From the NCBI GenBank assembly GCA_024227995.1, contig CP100467.1:124001-188000 (forward strand): a DNA stretch of 64,000 nt, read 5' to 3'. Under the pieces are notes generated by a model, which was given only the letters and a program-made list of their open reading frames with translations, was not told the origin of the DNA and searched no databases. Position 1 is the stretch's first letter. The number at the start of each line of letters is the position of its first letter. Both the position numbers and the translations under genes were made by a program. This document shows, one piece after another, positions 45,278 to 54,352 of this stretch. The stretch comes from Halomicrococcus gelatinilyticus (GTDB lineage Archaea; Halobacteriota; Halobacteria; Halobacteriales; Haladaptataceae).

Positions 45278-45523
45278 CTACGCGGGACGTCGTTCCGGCG
45301 TGGGAAGCGAGGACGACGCTCCCCCTGAGCCGCGGTGTGGGTCGGTGACCACGGTCCGGAAGGCGGCCAGGAGCACCAGGAGCCCGACTGCAGCAAGGAA
45401 CAGCGCGAGGACGATCCGTGGTAAGTCGACCGCCCGGGCCAGCCCCGGGACCGCGAGCATCGTCACGCCGAGGAGGCTACCGGCGACGCCGACGGCGAGG
45501 ACGAGACGTCGACCGTCGGTCAT
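45278..45523 (-). CDS. DUF7269-type membrane protein, N-terminal part cut by an in-frame amber codon
   Basis: An 81-residue product with two hydrophobic segments (LVLAVGVAGSLLGVTMLAVPGLA; IVLALFLAAVGLLVLLAAF) and a polar tail ending RRPA. The same frame continues without any shift after the TAG at 45278-45280: ERPGTGFARRLDEIRWTDRR and on into the 43349-45013 gene. The stop therefore looks like a nonsense mutation in a longer DUF7269 or DUF7269-DUF58 gene. The start overlaps the upstream DUF4129 gene by four bases (ATGA). Confidence 0.65.
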   Translation of the reverse strand: MTDGRRLVLAVGVAGSLLGVTMLAVPGLARAVDLPRIVLALFLAAVGLLVLLAAFRTVVTDPHRGSGGASSSLPTPERRPA

Positions 45524-46206
45524 GCGTCGTCCTCGTCGGTTGACGCGTCCGACTCCGACTCCGCAAGCTGGCGCACCGCGTCCGTCGCTCGGCCCTCGCG
45601 ACGGTCGGTCGGCTGCCGCTGCCCGTACCGGACCCCACGGAAGAGCGACGTGAGTTCCTCGACAGGCCTGTCCGGCAACCCTGCGTCGCGAGCTCGTGCT
45701 GCTATCTCTCTCGGCGTCCGGGCGTCGTCGACCGGTTCGACGAGTTCGACCATGCGGTTCCAGGCGCGATAGACGTCGTTCGTTGCCGGCGCGTGCTCGA
45801 CCTTGGGGACGGCCGCCGAACGCCCCTCTGCCGGAGACGGGGCCACCATCGCCGTCCGCTCGTCCGGGGCGGTTTCGTCGTCGCCGGTGAGCAGGAAGAC
45901 GGCCGCGCCGATACCCACTGCGAGGAGACAGCCCGCGAGGAAGAGGACGTCGAGTTCCCCGTCGGACGGTACCACTGAGCGGTCACCTGCAACGTCGAAC
46001 TGGGGGAAGAGGGAACCGAAGCTGTCACTGCCGCCGTTGTCCGGTGCGACGCGTACGTCGCTACCACCACCGCCCCCGCCGCTGCCGGTAGACGACGCCG
46101 TCCGTTCGGCGAGCGGATTCGCCGTCGTCGAGTCCAGCGTCGCCGCGGCGAAGGCGAGGGCGAAGAGGGCGAGGAGAGCGATCGCAAGGGACCCAATTCG
46201 GTTCAC
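45520..46206 (-). CDS. DUF4129 domain protein
   Basis: A 228-residue protein with a signal/anchor helix (residues 5-25), a glycine-rich stretch (SSTGSGGGGGGS), a second helix near 95-115 (LDVLFLAGCLLAVGIGAAVFLL), and a C-terminal DUF4129 domain: VYRAWNRMVELVEPVDDARTPREIAARARDAGLP and VEELTSLFRGVRYGQRQP. DUF4129 often accompanies transglutaminase and DUF58/MoxR systems. The GTG at 46206 is chosen because an ATTAAATT element lies ~28 bases upstream on this strand. It leads the operon. Confidence 0.75.
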   Translation of the reverse strand: MNRIGSLAIALLALFALAFAAATLDSTTANPLAERTASSTGSGGGGGGSDVRVAPDNGGSDSFGSLFPQFDVAGDRSVVPSDGELDVLFLAGCLLAVGIGAAVFLLTGDDETAPDERTAMVAPSPAEGRSAAVPKVEHAPATNDVYRAWNRMVELVEPVDDARTPREIAARARDAGLPDRPVEELTSLFRGVRYGQRQPTDRREGRATDAVRQLAESESDASTDEDDA

Positions 46207-46336
46207 GCACAGAGGTATTATTGCACGAGAATTTAATGTTCCGTTACAGATGCCGTCTGGCGGGGAGCAACCCGACTGAAAGAAAGTGACCCGCTGGGAC
46301 GAGGGAGAAAATCTGTGGAGTCGGTGGGCGGGGACA

Positions 46337-46359
46337 CACACCCCTCGTCCAGAGTGAAA
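46337..46359 (-). repeat. ORB-like element 1 (inverted)
   Basis: The reverse strand reads TTTCACTCTGGACGAGGGGT then GTG, identical to the element at 46881. It is the only copy in this orientation and faces the others across the AT-rich stretch. Confidence 0.8.
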
Positions 46360-46554
46360 GGTTTCGAAGGGAAGGGAGGGTAAGAGACAGTGGTCGATGG
46401 GTCAGGAGTTCTTCGATTCCGGCAGTACGCGGACGGAGCTCAGTCTCTATCACGAAAGTTAGAACCACGGCAGGAACGAACCCCGCCGGTGATATCGACC
46501 GATCGTTCGTCTGTTACGGACGAATCGTGATTCGTCCTTACAAGAAGACGAAAT

Positions 46555-46770
46555 CCAGTCAATGGACTTTAGATTCTACTCATTTATAAAACCACTAGAT
46601 AGATGAACAACTGCGGTCGCAGTAAGGTCCCGAATACCGTGGCCGAAGTTCGTCTTCACCATCAGTTAGCCGTCTTCCCCCCGAAAACGCAGTTCTGTAG
46701 TGATTGCCACAATTAACGTTATCAATCTTATCTATCCGCAATCGGAAACGGATCAACAGATGACTATTAC
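46555..46770. other. AT-rich stretch, candidate duplex-unwinding element
   Basis: Contains TCATTTATAAAACCACTAGA near 46578 and AATTAACGTTATCAATCTTA near 46710, far richer in A+T than flanking DNA. It lies between the inverted ORB-like element 1 and element 2. Confidence 0.6.
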
Positions 46771-46812
46771 GAATAACCTGCGAGCGTGCTGTACGCGAAC
46801 GAAATCCGGCGT

Positions 46813-46835
46813 TTTCACTCTTGACTGGGGGTGCC
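46813..46835 (+). repeat. ORB-like element 2 (variant)
   Basis: TTTCACTCTTGACTGGGGGT then GCC: a variant with TTGACT in place of TGGACG. It is nearly identical to the isolated element at 11010-11032. Confidence 0.65.
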
Positions 46836-46880
46836 CATCGAGCCCTCTCGATTCTCGACACGCATCTTTCCTTTACACTG

Positions 46881-46903
46881 TTTCACTCTGGACGAGGGGT
46901 GTG
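46881..46903 (+). repeat. ORB-like element 3
   Basis: TTTCACTCTGGACGAGGGGT then GTG, the exact inverse-strand match of element 1. Confidence 0.8.
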
Positions 46904-47197
46904 TGGTGCATCGGAGCAGGGTTCGGGGCCGCGTAGTGCACCGTCGACGAACTCGGGACTGCGTCCCTCGCGACGTTTCCTCCATTACCGTCGCTCACGT
47001 CTCGTTCCGTCGGCCTCACGTCTCTTCCCATCGGTTTCACGGTTCTACCACGCCGGGCGGACGATAACGGTGAACAACGGCGTTTCGAGACGACCGGATC
47101 GCAGGTCTGCGCTGTACATCGGTCTTCTGGTGACCTCATCTCGCCGGTCTCGACGCAGCGGATTCAGTCATGCTCGGCGATGCAGTCGTGGCTCGCG

Positions 47198-47220
47198 TTT
47201 CAGTCTGGACCAGGGGTCTG
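47198..47220 (+). repeat. ORB-like element 4
   Basis: TTTCAGTCTGGACCAGGGGT then CTG, differing from the consensus at three positions. Confidence 0.7.
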
Positions 47221-47310
47221 GTGCGGGACGGTCGGACCTAGTCTCGAACTGGAGACCGCAGTAGCGGAACGCGACGTCGCGTCTGTCACCTGTTCACGCG
47301 CCCCTCCCCG

Positions 47311-47333
47311 ATTCACTCTGGACGAGGGGTGTG
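47311..47333 (+). repeat. ORB-like element 5
   Basis: ATTCACTCTGGACGAGGGGT then GTG, one mismatch from element 3. Confidence 0.8.
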
Positions 47334-47394
47334 GTCCGCGCCCGTCCTGCGCCCGTGACCAGATGTCGACTCGTCGCCGACCCACCACACACCA

Positions 47395-47417
47395 TTACAC
47401 TCTGGACGAGGGGTGTC
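47395..47417 (+). repeat. ORB-like element 6
   Basis: TTACACTCTGGACGAGGGGT then GTC, two mismatches from element 3. Confidence 0.8.
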
Positions 47418-47571
47418 CCCCGCCCCCGACTGCTCCCTTCGAGATGTGGGAACGTGACGTAGCGTCCCCGAAACGGGACTTCGCCCCCTTGCGACGCTTG
47501 ACGGCACGACGTCCCGTCGTATTCGGTCCGAGGGAGGATTCGTTGTACGTCGTGCCGTTCGTCGGGAATTT

Positions 47572-47611
47572 GTGGGACGTCCATCGGGAGATGGTGGGAC
47601 GTCCATCGGGA
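47572..47611 (+). repeat. 22-bp-period direct repeat inside the origin region
   Basis: GTGGGACGTCCATCGGGA occurs at 47572-47589 and again at 47594-47611. It is unrelated to the ORB-like consensus. Confidence 0.6.
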
Positions 47612-47674
47612 TGGTGGCACCACGAAGGCGGCATCGGCGTCTCGTAACTGGCACCTGACGGTACCCGTCGCCCG

Positions 47675-47697
47675 ATTCACTCTGGATGAGGGGTGTG
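47675..47697 (+). repeat. ORB-like element 7
   Basis: ATTCACTCTGGATGAGGGGT then GTG, about 120 bases before orc1/cdc6. Confidence 0.8.
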
Positions 47698-47760
47698 CTA
47701 TACCCCTAATACGAACTGTAATCTCTCCGATTACGGGGTTCCAGAAGGGATTACGCGGCG

Positions 47761-47781
47761 ATACACTCTGGGCGGGGATGG
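47761..47781 (+). repeat. ORB-like element 8 (degenerate), next to the orc1/cdc6 promoter
   Basis: ATACACTCTGGGCGGGGATG keeps the ACTCTGG-CG-GGG core. It sits immediately before the AT-rich promoter (ATTAATTATTTATAC, 47783-47797) of the initiator gene, where binding of the initiator could repress its own transcription. Confidence 0.5.
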
Positions 47782-47817
47782 ATTAATTATTTATACTACG
47801 GCTATATGAAATGGGGT

Positions 47818-49092
47818 ATGACCGACGATTCCGCACGGATCTCCGAAATCGACGATCCCTTCGAGGATCCGTCGGACGATCCCCTCTTCAACTGGGACGA
47901 GGATGAATCCGGCAGGACGTCGATTTTCGAACGCAAGGAACTGCTCAAGGTCGGTCACGTCCCCGAGAGCAACCGGATCGTCGGTCGTGACAGCGAGATC
48001 GAGGCAGTCGCGGCCGAACTCCGCCCGATCGTCCGCTCCGAACCGCCGAACAACGTTATGATCTACGGGAAGACGGGGACCGGGAAGTCGCTGGTCGCCC
48101 GCCACGTCACGGAGCGAGCGCGACGCGCCGCCGAGGCCCAGGACGTGTCCGTCGGGACCGTCTACGTCGACTGCGCCCAGCACAACACCCAGACCCGCGT
48201 TGCGCGGACGATTACCCGCGACCTCAACGACGAACCCCGGACCGGTCTCTCGATCCCCCGCGCCGGCATCGGGAGCGGCGAGTACTACGACTACCTCTGG
48301 GAGATCCTCGACGCCACCTACGACGCCACCATCATCATCCTCGACGAGGTCGACCGCCTCGACGACGACGACGTTCTGATGCAACTGTCTCGCGCGCGCG
48401 AATCGGGGAAGGCCGACTGCCACCTCGGCGTCATCGCCATCAGCAACAAGATCGAGTACCGCGACGAACTCAACGAGCGCGTCAAGAGCAGCCTCCGCGA
48501 GGAGGAGTTCGTCTTCCAGCCGTACGACGCGAACCAGCTCCGAGACATCATGAACCATCGCCGCGACGCGTTCCGCGACGGCGTCCTCACCGACGACGTC
48601 ATCCCGCTGACTGCGGCGTTCGCCGCCCAGGAGCACGGCGACGCGCGCAAGGCCATCGAGATTCTCAGGCACGCCGGCGAACTCGCCGAACGCCAGAGCA
48701 ACGAGTGCGTCACCGAGGAGAACGTCCGCGAGGCCCAGGAGTGGGCCGAGATCGACCGCTTCGAGGAACTGCTCCGGGGCTCGACGACGCAGGTGAAGTT
48801 CATCCTCTACGCCCTCGGCCGCCTGACCCGGGAGAGTCCGGAGGACGAGTTCTCGACCAGCGAGATATACGAGCGCTACCAGTCCGTCTGCGAACAGCTC
48901 AGCGTCAACATCCTCGGCGAACATCGGGTGTACGAACTCCTCAAAGAGCAGGCGTTCCTCGGCGTCGTCGAGTCCACCCGGACCGGCGGCGGGCGGGGCC
49001 AGGGCAGCTACCTGGAACACCGCCTCGTCAAGGACACCGACGTCGTGCTGAAGGCCGTCCTCCGCGACAGCCAGCTCGACGACCTGGCCTGA
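47818..49092 (+). CDS. orc1/cdc6: Orc1/Cdc6 replication initiator
   Basis: A 424-residue initiator of the archaeal Orc1/Cdc6 family that binds ORBs and loads the MCM helicase. Walker A is YGKTGTGKS near residue 83, Walker B is IIILDEVDRLD near 172, sensor regions follow (VIAISNKIEYRD near 205), and the C-terminal winged helix includes ELLKEQAFLGVVESTRTGGGRGQGSY. The ATG at 47818 is chosen over 47806 because the TATA box at ~47790 predicts transcription starting near 47817. It lies right beside the ORB-like array, the usual placement for a cognate initiator. The N-terminal 35 residues are acidic. Confidence 0.92.
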   Translation: MTDDSARISEIDDPFEDPSDDPLFNWDEDESGRTSIFERKELLKVGHVPESNRIVGRDSEIEAVAAELRPIVRSEPPNNVMIYGKTGTGKSLVARHVTERARRAAEAQDVSVGTVYVDCAQHNTQTRVARTITRDLNDEPRTGLSIPRAGIGSGEYYDYLWEILDATYDATIIILDEVDRLDDDDVLMQLSRARESGKADCHLGVIAISNKIEYRDELNERVKSSLREEEFVFQPYDANQLRDIMNHRRDAFRDGVLTDDVIPLTAAFAAQEHGDARKAIEILRHAGELAERQSNECVTEENVREAQEWAEIDRFEELLRGSTTQVKFILYALGRLTRESPEDEFSTSEIYERYQSVCEQLSVNILGEHRVYELLKEQAFLGVVESTRTGGGRGQGSYLEHRLVKDTDVVLKAVLRDSQLDDLA

Positions 49093-49452
49093 GCCACGAG
49101 TACCGAGGCTGGTTCTGCGCTACTCCCCCCGGAGAAGAGCGTCTTACCTTTCTGAACCGGCCTGCTGTGATGTCACCTCCCGGACGCGGGTCGTGACGTG
49201 ATACCGCGGACCCGTCAGCCCCATTGCAGTGGGTTGTTCGCACCGCCGCGCCCCGTCGAGCGAAGGCGAGGGTTTAACAGTGTAGAATGTTAACAATTAT
49301 CACTATGGGGGGTTCCGGTCGGTGCACATACACGGTTCCAGGAGGGTCGTTCGGGTGCGGTATCGCGATCCAGCGGGGGCGCAGCGTGGCTCGTTGGCCA
49401 CCAGACCCCGACCACAGGCCATCCAGACGCCTCGTCACAGTGAGTAACAACG
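49093..49452. other. 360-base gap upstream of the BCCT transporter
   Basis: No gene. It contains an AT-rich stretch at 49274-49305 (GTTTAACAGTGTAGAATGTT onward) that is the likely promoter of the transporter gene, giving a leader of well over 100 bases, which is long for this genome. Confidence 0.5.
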
Positions 49453-51207
49453 ATGGCGACTGATCGTGGCGACGACGTCGTCGGCGAGACGTCCGAGGGC
49501 CTCCAGGTCGAACTGTTCCACCCGGATACCGAGCGCAAACCCGGTGATACGAACATCCGGAAGTGGGGGTTCGACGTCCACCCGCAGGTGTTCCCGATCG
49601 CCTGCGGGTTGATCGCCGTCTTCATCGCCCTCACCCTGCTGTTCAGGACCCAGGCCGCTTCCTTCTTCGACGCGATACAGACGACCATCTCCGCGACAGC
49701 GGGCTGGTTCTACATCCTCGCAGTGAACGCGTTCATCGTCGTCATCCTCTATTTCGCGCTCAGCAAGTACGGGAACGTCCGCATCGGCGGCGTGGAGGCC
49801 GAGAAGGAGTTCGGCGACTTCTCGTGGGTGGCCATGCTGTTCAGCGCCGGCATGGGGATCGGCCTCATGTTCTTCAGCGTCGCCGAACCGGTCTTCCACT
49901 TCGGTTCCGTGTCACCGTTCTTCGGCGGGGTCGAAAGCGGCACGGTCCGGGCGAGCAACACTGCGATGGCGACGACCTTCTTCCACTGGGGAATCCACCC
50001 CTGGGCCATCTACGCGCTCGTCGGCCTCGGGCTCGCCTTCTTCTCGTTCAACCGCGGCCTGCCGCTGACGTTCCGGTCGATCTTCTGGCCGCTGCTCGGT
50101 GACCGCATCTACGGCTGGCCGGGCCACGTCATCGACGTCCTGTCGGTCATCGCGACGCTGTTCGGTCTCTCGACCTCGCTTGGAATCGGCGTCCAGCAGG
50201 TGAACGCCGGGCTCAACGTCCTGTCGAGCCAGTTCCTTCCCGCTACCGTCCCGCAGTCGGTCTGGGTGCAGATCGCGTTGATCGGGTTGATCACGGGCGT
50301 CGCGACACTCTCGGTCGCTGCGGGGCTCGACGGTGGCGTCCGACGGCTCAGCGAGGTCAACCTCTATCTCATGGTTCTGTTCCTCGCGCTGATGCTGGTG
50401 CTCGGACCCACGCTGTATCTCCTCGGGGGGTTCGTGTCGAATCTCGGCACCTACGTCGACGTCCTGCCGGCCCTGGCGTTCTGGACCGAATCGAGAAGTG
50501 GCACCACCTGGCAGAGCGACTGGACCATCTTCTACTGGGGCTGGTGGATCTCGTGGTCGCCGTTCGTCGGGATGTTCATCGCGCGCATCTCGAAGGGACG
50601 CACCGTCCGCGAATTCGTGCTCGGAGTCCTGCTACTGCCGTCGATGTTCTCCTTCCTGTGGATGTCCGTGTTCGGCGGTTCGGCCCTGTTCGTCGAACTG
50701 GAAACTGCGGGCACGCTGGTCGATTCGGTGAACGCGAACGTCGCCACGGCGATGTTCGAACTGTTCTCCTTCTTCCCACTGACGGCGTTACTGTCCGGAC
50801 TGGGGGTCCTCCTGGTCGTCACCTTCTTCGTCACCTCCTCCGACTCCGGGTCGCTGGTCGTCGACCACCTGACCTCCGGTGGGAAACACGACGTGCCTGT
50901 CGTCCAGCGCATCTTCTGGGCCGTGACCGAGGGCGCAGTCGCGGCCGTGTTGTTGCTCGGCGGTGGCCTGGACGCGCTCCAGACCGCCTCGATCACGGCC
51001 GGGTTACCCTTCGCGGCGCTGCTGTTGTTGATGTGTTATACGGTGTATCTGGGCCTCGACCGCGAACACGAGATACTGGAATCCGACGAGTTCGCCGAGT
51101 GGATGGAGCGGATCGAGGAACAGGAACAGGTCATCCTCGCCGCGGATGACGACGACGTTCTAGCTTCCCTCCGGGACAGTGGCGACTCGACGTCCGTGGA
51201 CGACTGA
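49453..51207 (+). CDS. BCCT-family betaine/choline/carnitine transporter
   Basis: A 584-residue transporter with 12 helices from residue ~45 on. The glycine-rich helix SAGMGIGLMFFSVAEP near 130-145 and the tryptophan-rich substrate helix WTIFYWGWWISWSPFVGMFIARIS near 352-376 are the family hallmarks; the FFHWGIHPWAIYALVG segment is near 177-192. The GMGIG form rather than GMGIGI-type lysine-rich variants suggests sodium-coupled uptake. The acidic C-terminal tail (~60 residues) may sense osmotic state. It would import a compatible solute such as glycine betaine. Confidence 0.92.
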   Translation: MATDRGDDVVGETSEGLQVELFHPDTERKPGDTNIRKWGFDVHPQVFPIACGLIAVFIALTLLFRTQAASFFDAIQTTISATAGWFYILAVNAFIVVILYFALSKYGNVRIGGVEAEKEFGDFSWVAMLFSAGMGIGLMFFSVAEPVFHFGSVSPFFGGVESGTVRASNTAMATTFFHWGIHPWAIYALVGLGLAFFSFNRGLPLTFRSIFWPLLGDRIYGWPGHVIDVLSVIATLFGLSTSLGIGVQQVNAGLNVLSSQFLPATVPQSVWVQIALIGLITGVATLSVAAGLDGGVRRLSEVNLYLMVLFLALMLVLGPTLYLLGGFVSNLGTYVDVLPALAFWTESRSGTTWQSDWTIFYWGWWISWSPFVGMFIARISKGRTVREFVLGVLLLPSMFSFLWMSVFGGSALFVELETAGTLVDSVNANVATAMFELFSFFPLTALLSGLGVLLVVTFFVTSSDSGSLVVDHLTSGGKHDVPVVQRIFWAVTEGAVAAVLLLGGGLDALQTASITAGLPFAALLLLMCYTVYLGLDREHEILESDEFAEWMERIEEQEQVILAADDDDVLASLRDSGDSTSVDD

Positions 51208-51369
51208 ACGTGCCAGCACGTGCCCGGTGCGTTCTCGTCTCGGTTCTGGACCGACGCCGAGCTGGCGGTCGATTGGGCGCGACGTCACAACGCGGTCGCC
51301 CGCCAACTGCTCTCCGAATCTCCGCACGGCCTGCGGCGTCCGGCGAGGAAACGTCAATCGATATGTGGT

Positions 51370-52272
51370 TTATGGGTCGACGTCGACCACGCCGAGCGTC
51401 TCGTCGACGACCACGGTCAGCGTCTCGCCACCGGCTTCGTAGGTCACGCTCGCTCGGAACGGATCGGCGTCGCGAACCGCCATCCGGACGTCGTCGACCG
51501 GCGGAAACTCCCAGACGAGTCGCTCCCGAACGTCGACCCCGTGGTCGTGGTAGAACGCGACCACGGCAGGGTGGTTCAGGAGGACGGTGTTCAGTCCAGT
51601 GGTCGCCGTGGCCCCGCACTGCTGGCAGTCGTACTGCACCCACGGGATGGTCTCGATGTCGTCGACGAACTCCTCGAGCACTTCCTCCGACGGGACCTCG
51701 ACCATATCGATGTCCGAGATGGTTCCGACGGAGGGCTCTACTCGCCCTTCGCAGTACCAGCAGAACCCGTTGTACTGCTGTCGGATCGTCGTCCGGAGGT
51801 AGCGACTGGCGACCTGCGGGATTTCTTCGCGTTCGTGCCCCGCGAACGCGGCGGGCGGTACCGCGAACGCGCTGGTTGAAACGCAGGAGTCGCACTCGAC
51901 GCGGACGACCTCGTCCTCGTAGCGAAGCGTCTGCTCACCGCCGCACACCTGACACGGGTCGTCGAGTGCGATGGGGTCCGTCTCCCCCCGGACCGTGTAC
52001 GCGCCGGACGCGATCGCACCCGCGATCTGCTTGCCCGCCTGCGTGAGTTCGTACCCCTCGTCCGTCCGGGTGACGAAGTGCCCCCTGAGTTTGCCGAGGT
52101 GGTAGTTGAACTGGCCCGGATCATCGACCCCGACCGTCTCGCGGAGGTCGGAGAACGTCGCCTCGTGCCCGTCGGCTTCTCGCAATGCGCGGATGACCGC
52201 GACGCGCGTGTCGTTCGACAGCGACCCGAACACCTCCTCCGGGTCCGCTCGCTGGACGAACCGTTCGCTCAT
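51370..52272 (-). CDS. ArsR-like winged-helix protein with zinc-ribbon domains
   Basis: A 300-residue regulator. The N-terminal winged helix (VFGSLSNDTRVAVIRALREADGHEATFSDLRETVGV; FNYHLGKLRGHFVTRTDEGYELTQAG) is followed by a first zinc ribbon (CQVCGG...CDSC, residues ~107-130), a second pair CWYC near 170 and a third CQQC near 215. This layout is that of haloarchaeal DUF7351-type regulators. It is convergent with the BCCT gene and divergent from nothing; its target is unknown. Confidence 0.8.
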   Translation of the reverse strand: MSERFVQRADPEEVFGSLSNDTRVAVIRALREADGHEATFSDLRETVGVDDPGQFNYHLGKLRGHFVTRTDEGYELTQAGKQIAGAIASGAYTVRGETDPIALDDPCQVCGGEQTLRYEDEVVRVECDSCVSTSAFAVPPAAFAGHEREEIPQVASRYLRTTIRQQYNGFCWYCEGRVEPSVGTISDIDMVEVPSEEVLEEFVDDIETIPWVQYDCQQCGATATTGLNTVLLNHPAVVAFYHDHGVDVRERLVWEFPPVDDVRMAVRDADPFRASVTYEAGGETLTVVVDETLGVVDVDP

Positions 52273-52375
52273 ACACCGACTCGCCGTCCCGGTACCGTAA
52301 AAGGAGGTGTCGCCTGGTCCACCCAGCGGTCAAACGGTGCAGGACGATTGGCGCACGCTCTGGCTGCTCGCGCTA

Positions 52376-54301
52376 CTATCCGTCCCCTCGCAACTGTTGT
52401 CCGTCCCGTCTGCCGTCGGTGCCGAGTCGACGGTCGAAGAAATCACCGAGCAGTCGGAACGTTCGTAGCATCTGTCGCTGGTCCGTCGAACTGTGTCCTT
52501 CCTCGTCGAGTTCGTGGTATTCGAAATCGCCGTCGACGCCCTCCTCGTACCCGGCCGCTGTGAGCGCTTCGCGCAGGATTCTGGCTTGCGATATCGGGAC
52601 GCGACGGTCGTTGACGGCGTGGACGGCGAGCAACGGCGCGTCGAAATTGTCCACGTGTGTCGCCGGCGAGCGTTCCTCGTAGAAGGCGGCGTTCTCTTCG
52701 GGCGAACCGAGGTACACTTCCAGGAAGTTCCGGAAGTCAGGCATCGTGTTCTCGTGGTAGTCCGCGAGGTCTGTCAGGCCGTTCAACGCGACCACCGCGT
52801 CGTAGCGGTCTGGGTACTGGACCAGCTGCCAGTACGCGGAGTAGCCCCCGTAGGACCCGCCGAACACGGCGACGCGGTCTTCGTCGAGCCAGTCGTTGGC
52901 GTCGAGCACGTGTTCGACGCCGGTCGCGATATCTCCCTGCTCCGCCCCGCCCCAGTCGCCGTACAGTTCCTCGACGAACTCCCGCCCGCGGCCGATAGAC
53001 CCGCGATAGTTCACCTCCAGTACGGAGAAGCCCAGCGCCGCCAGCACCTGCGTGTAACGGCTGAATCCCCGCGTGTCCCGCCCGCGCGGCCCGCCGTGTG
53101 GCTTCACGACGAGCGGCGACGGGCGCTCGCCCGAGTCGTACAGCAGCGCCTCGATTTCGAGCGTCTCGGCGGGTTCGTGCTCGACCGCGGCCTGCCGTGT
53201 CTCGGGAACGCCGTCTGACTCGAACGTGAAGTACTCCGCGCCGGCGAACTCCGCCGTGTCGAACGGTCCGTGGTCGGCCTCGATGAGCGTCCTCGACTCG
53301 TCGGTCGCGAGGTCGTACGCGAGGAGTTCACGCCGATGGGTCGGTGTCGAGTGCGTGACCAGCACGCGGTCGTCGCCGAGAACGACCTCGTTCGCCGCGT
53401 CCATGGGTGGCCGTGGAATCGTCCCGAAGAGTCCGACGCCTTCCGGCAGGTCGAACTCTCGGTCGTCGCCGCTTTCGATGTCGTAGACGACCGGGACGGT
53501 CATCGCGTCGCGGTCGCGCGTGACGACGACGCGCTCTCCCCCGGGCAGAAACGCCTTCGGTGATTCCTCGTGTTCACCGTCGCCAAGCCAGATCGTCGCG
53601 TCTGCGGCGAGGTCGTACACCCCGATGCGGGTACGTCCATCGGCGTCGTCGGCGATGAGCAGTCGATCGCCGTCATCGTTCCAGTCCGCGACGCGCGTCT
53701 CGCTACAGGCGGTCCCGACGGACAGTTCTCGTCGCCACGAACCGTCCGCGGCGGCAACGTACACTGCAACGTCGCTGGCTTCGCCCGCCGCGTACGCAAC
53801 GCGGTCGCCGGTCGGCGAGATAGCGGACCACCACACGGATCCGTCACCGTCGGTGAGCGCCGTGACGCCGTCGCCGTCGATATCGTGTCGATAGAGAGTC
53901 AACTGCCCGTCGCGGGTGGAGCCGACGAGCAGGAACTTTCCTTCCTGGTCGACGTCGTGGAGGACGTTCCGCCCGTCGGACTGGACGACTGGCTCGACGT
54001 CACCGTCACGTCCGCACGCGTACACGTCGTACTGCTCGTTCCCGGCCTCGTCGCTGTGGAAGTACACCCGGTCGCCGTCCGACCCCCACAGTAACGGCGC
54101 ACCCGAATCACGCGGCACCTCGCCGTCGCTCCACTGCGTTAGCTCGCCCGACGCTACGTCGAGGACGTGCAGTTCGTTCCGCCCGGTGACGTCGTAGTAC
54201 AGTGCGATTTCCTCACCCGTCGGCGATGCGGTCGGGCTGGCGAGCGTCGACAGCGCAGCGAACGCTGCCAGCCTGTCGCTCGAATCTGTGTCGTCGGTCA
54301 T
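52376..54301 (-). CDS. S9-family prolyl-oligopeptidase-like serine peptidase
   Basis: A 641-residue peptidase: an N-terminal seven-bladed propeller (residues ~15-360) with Asp/Gly-rich blades, and a C-terminal alpha/beta-hydrolase domain with the nucleophile in GGSYGGYS near 485, the acid in AVNDRRVP near 565 and the histidine in LDEEGHSS near 603. It cleaves short peptides in the cytoplasm, as no signal peptide is present. Upstream on its strand is a perfect 8-bp inverted repeat (54353-54374). Confidence 0.9.
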   Translation of the reverse strand: MTDDTDSSDRLAAFAALSTLASPTASPTGEEIALYYDVTGRNELHVLDVASGELTQWSDGEVPRDSGAPLLWGSDGDRVYFHSDEAGNEQYDVYACGRDGDVEPVVQSDGRNVLHDVDQEGKFLLVGSTRDGQLTLYRHDIDGDGVTALTDGDGSVWWSAISPTGDRVAYAAGEASDVAVYVAAADGSWRRELSVGTACSETRVADWNDDGDRLLIADDADGRTRIGVYDLAADATIWLGDGEHEESPKAFLPGGERVVVTRDRDAMTVPVVYDIESGDDREFDLPEGVGLFGTIPRPPMDAANEVVLGDDRVLVTHSTPTHRRELLAYDLATDESRTLIEADHGPFDTAEFAGAEYFTFESDGVPETRQAAVEHEPAETLEIEALLYDSGERPSPLVVKPHGGPRGRDTRGFSRYTQVLAALGFSVLEVNYRGSIGRGREFVEELYGDWGGAEQGDIATGVEHVLDANDWLDEDRVAVFGGSYGGYSAYWQLVQYPDRYDAVVALNGLTDLADYHENTMPDFRNFLEVYLGSPEENAAFYEERSPATHVDNFDAPLLAVHAVNDRRVPISQARILREALTAAGYEEGVDGDFEYHELDEEGHSSTDQRQMLRTFRLLGDFFDRRLGTDGRRDGQQLRGDG

Positions 54302-54352
54302 CGTCCACTCGAACGTCCGCCCCCTGGCACGTAATTGTAATTAGAACGATAT

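Larger units (their letters stand above)
46207..47817. other. probable replication origin (oriC-like intergenic region)
   Basis: About 1.6 kb without convincing genes directly upstream of orc1/cdc6. It contains eight copies of an origin-recognition-box-like sequence (core TTCACTCTGGACGAGGGGTG) at 46337, 46813, 46881, 47198, 47311, 47395, 47675 and 47761, the first inverted with respect to the rest, and an AT-rich stretch at ~46555-46770 between the inverted first box and the others. This is the usual archaeal arrangement of ORBs flanking an unwinding element next to the initiator gene. Confidence 0.82.

Noticed and set aside
47180-47647. 155-codon plus-strand frame inside the origin region
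   Set aside because: It is built mostly of ORB-like repeats read in frame, with no coding character.
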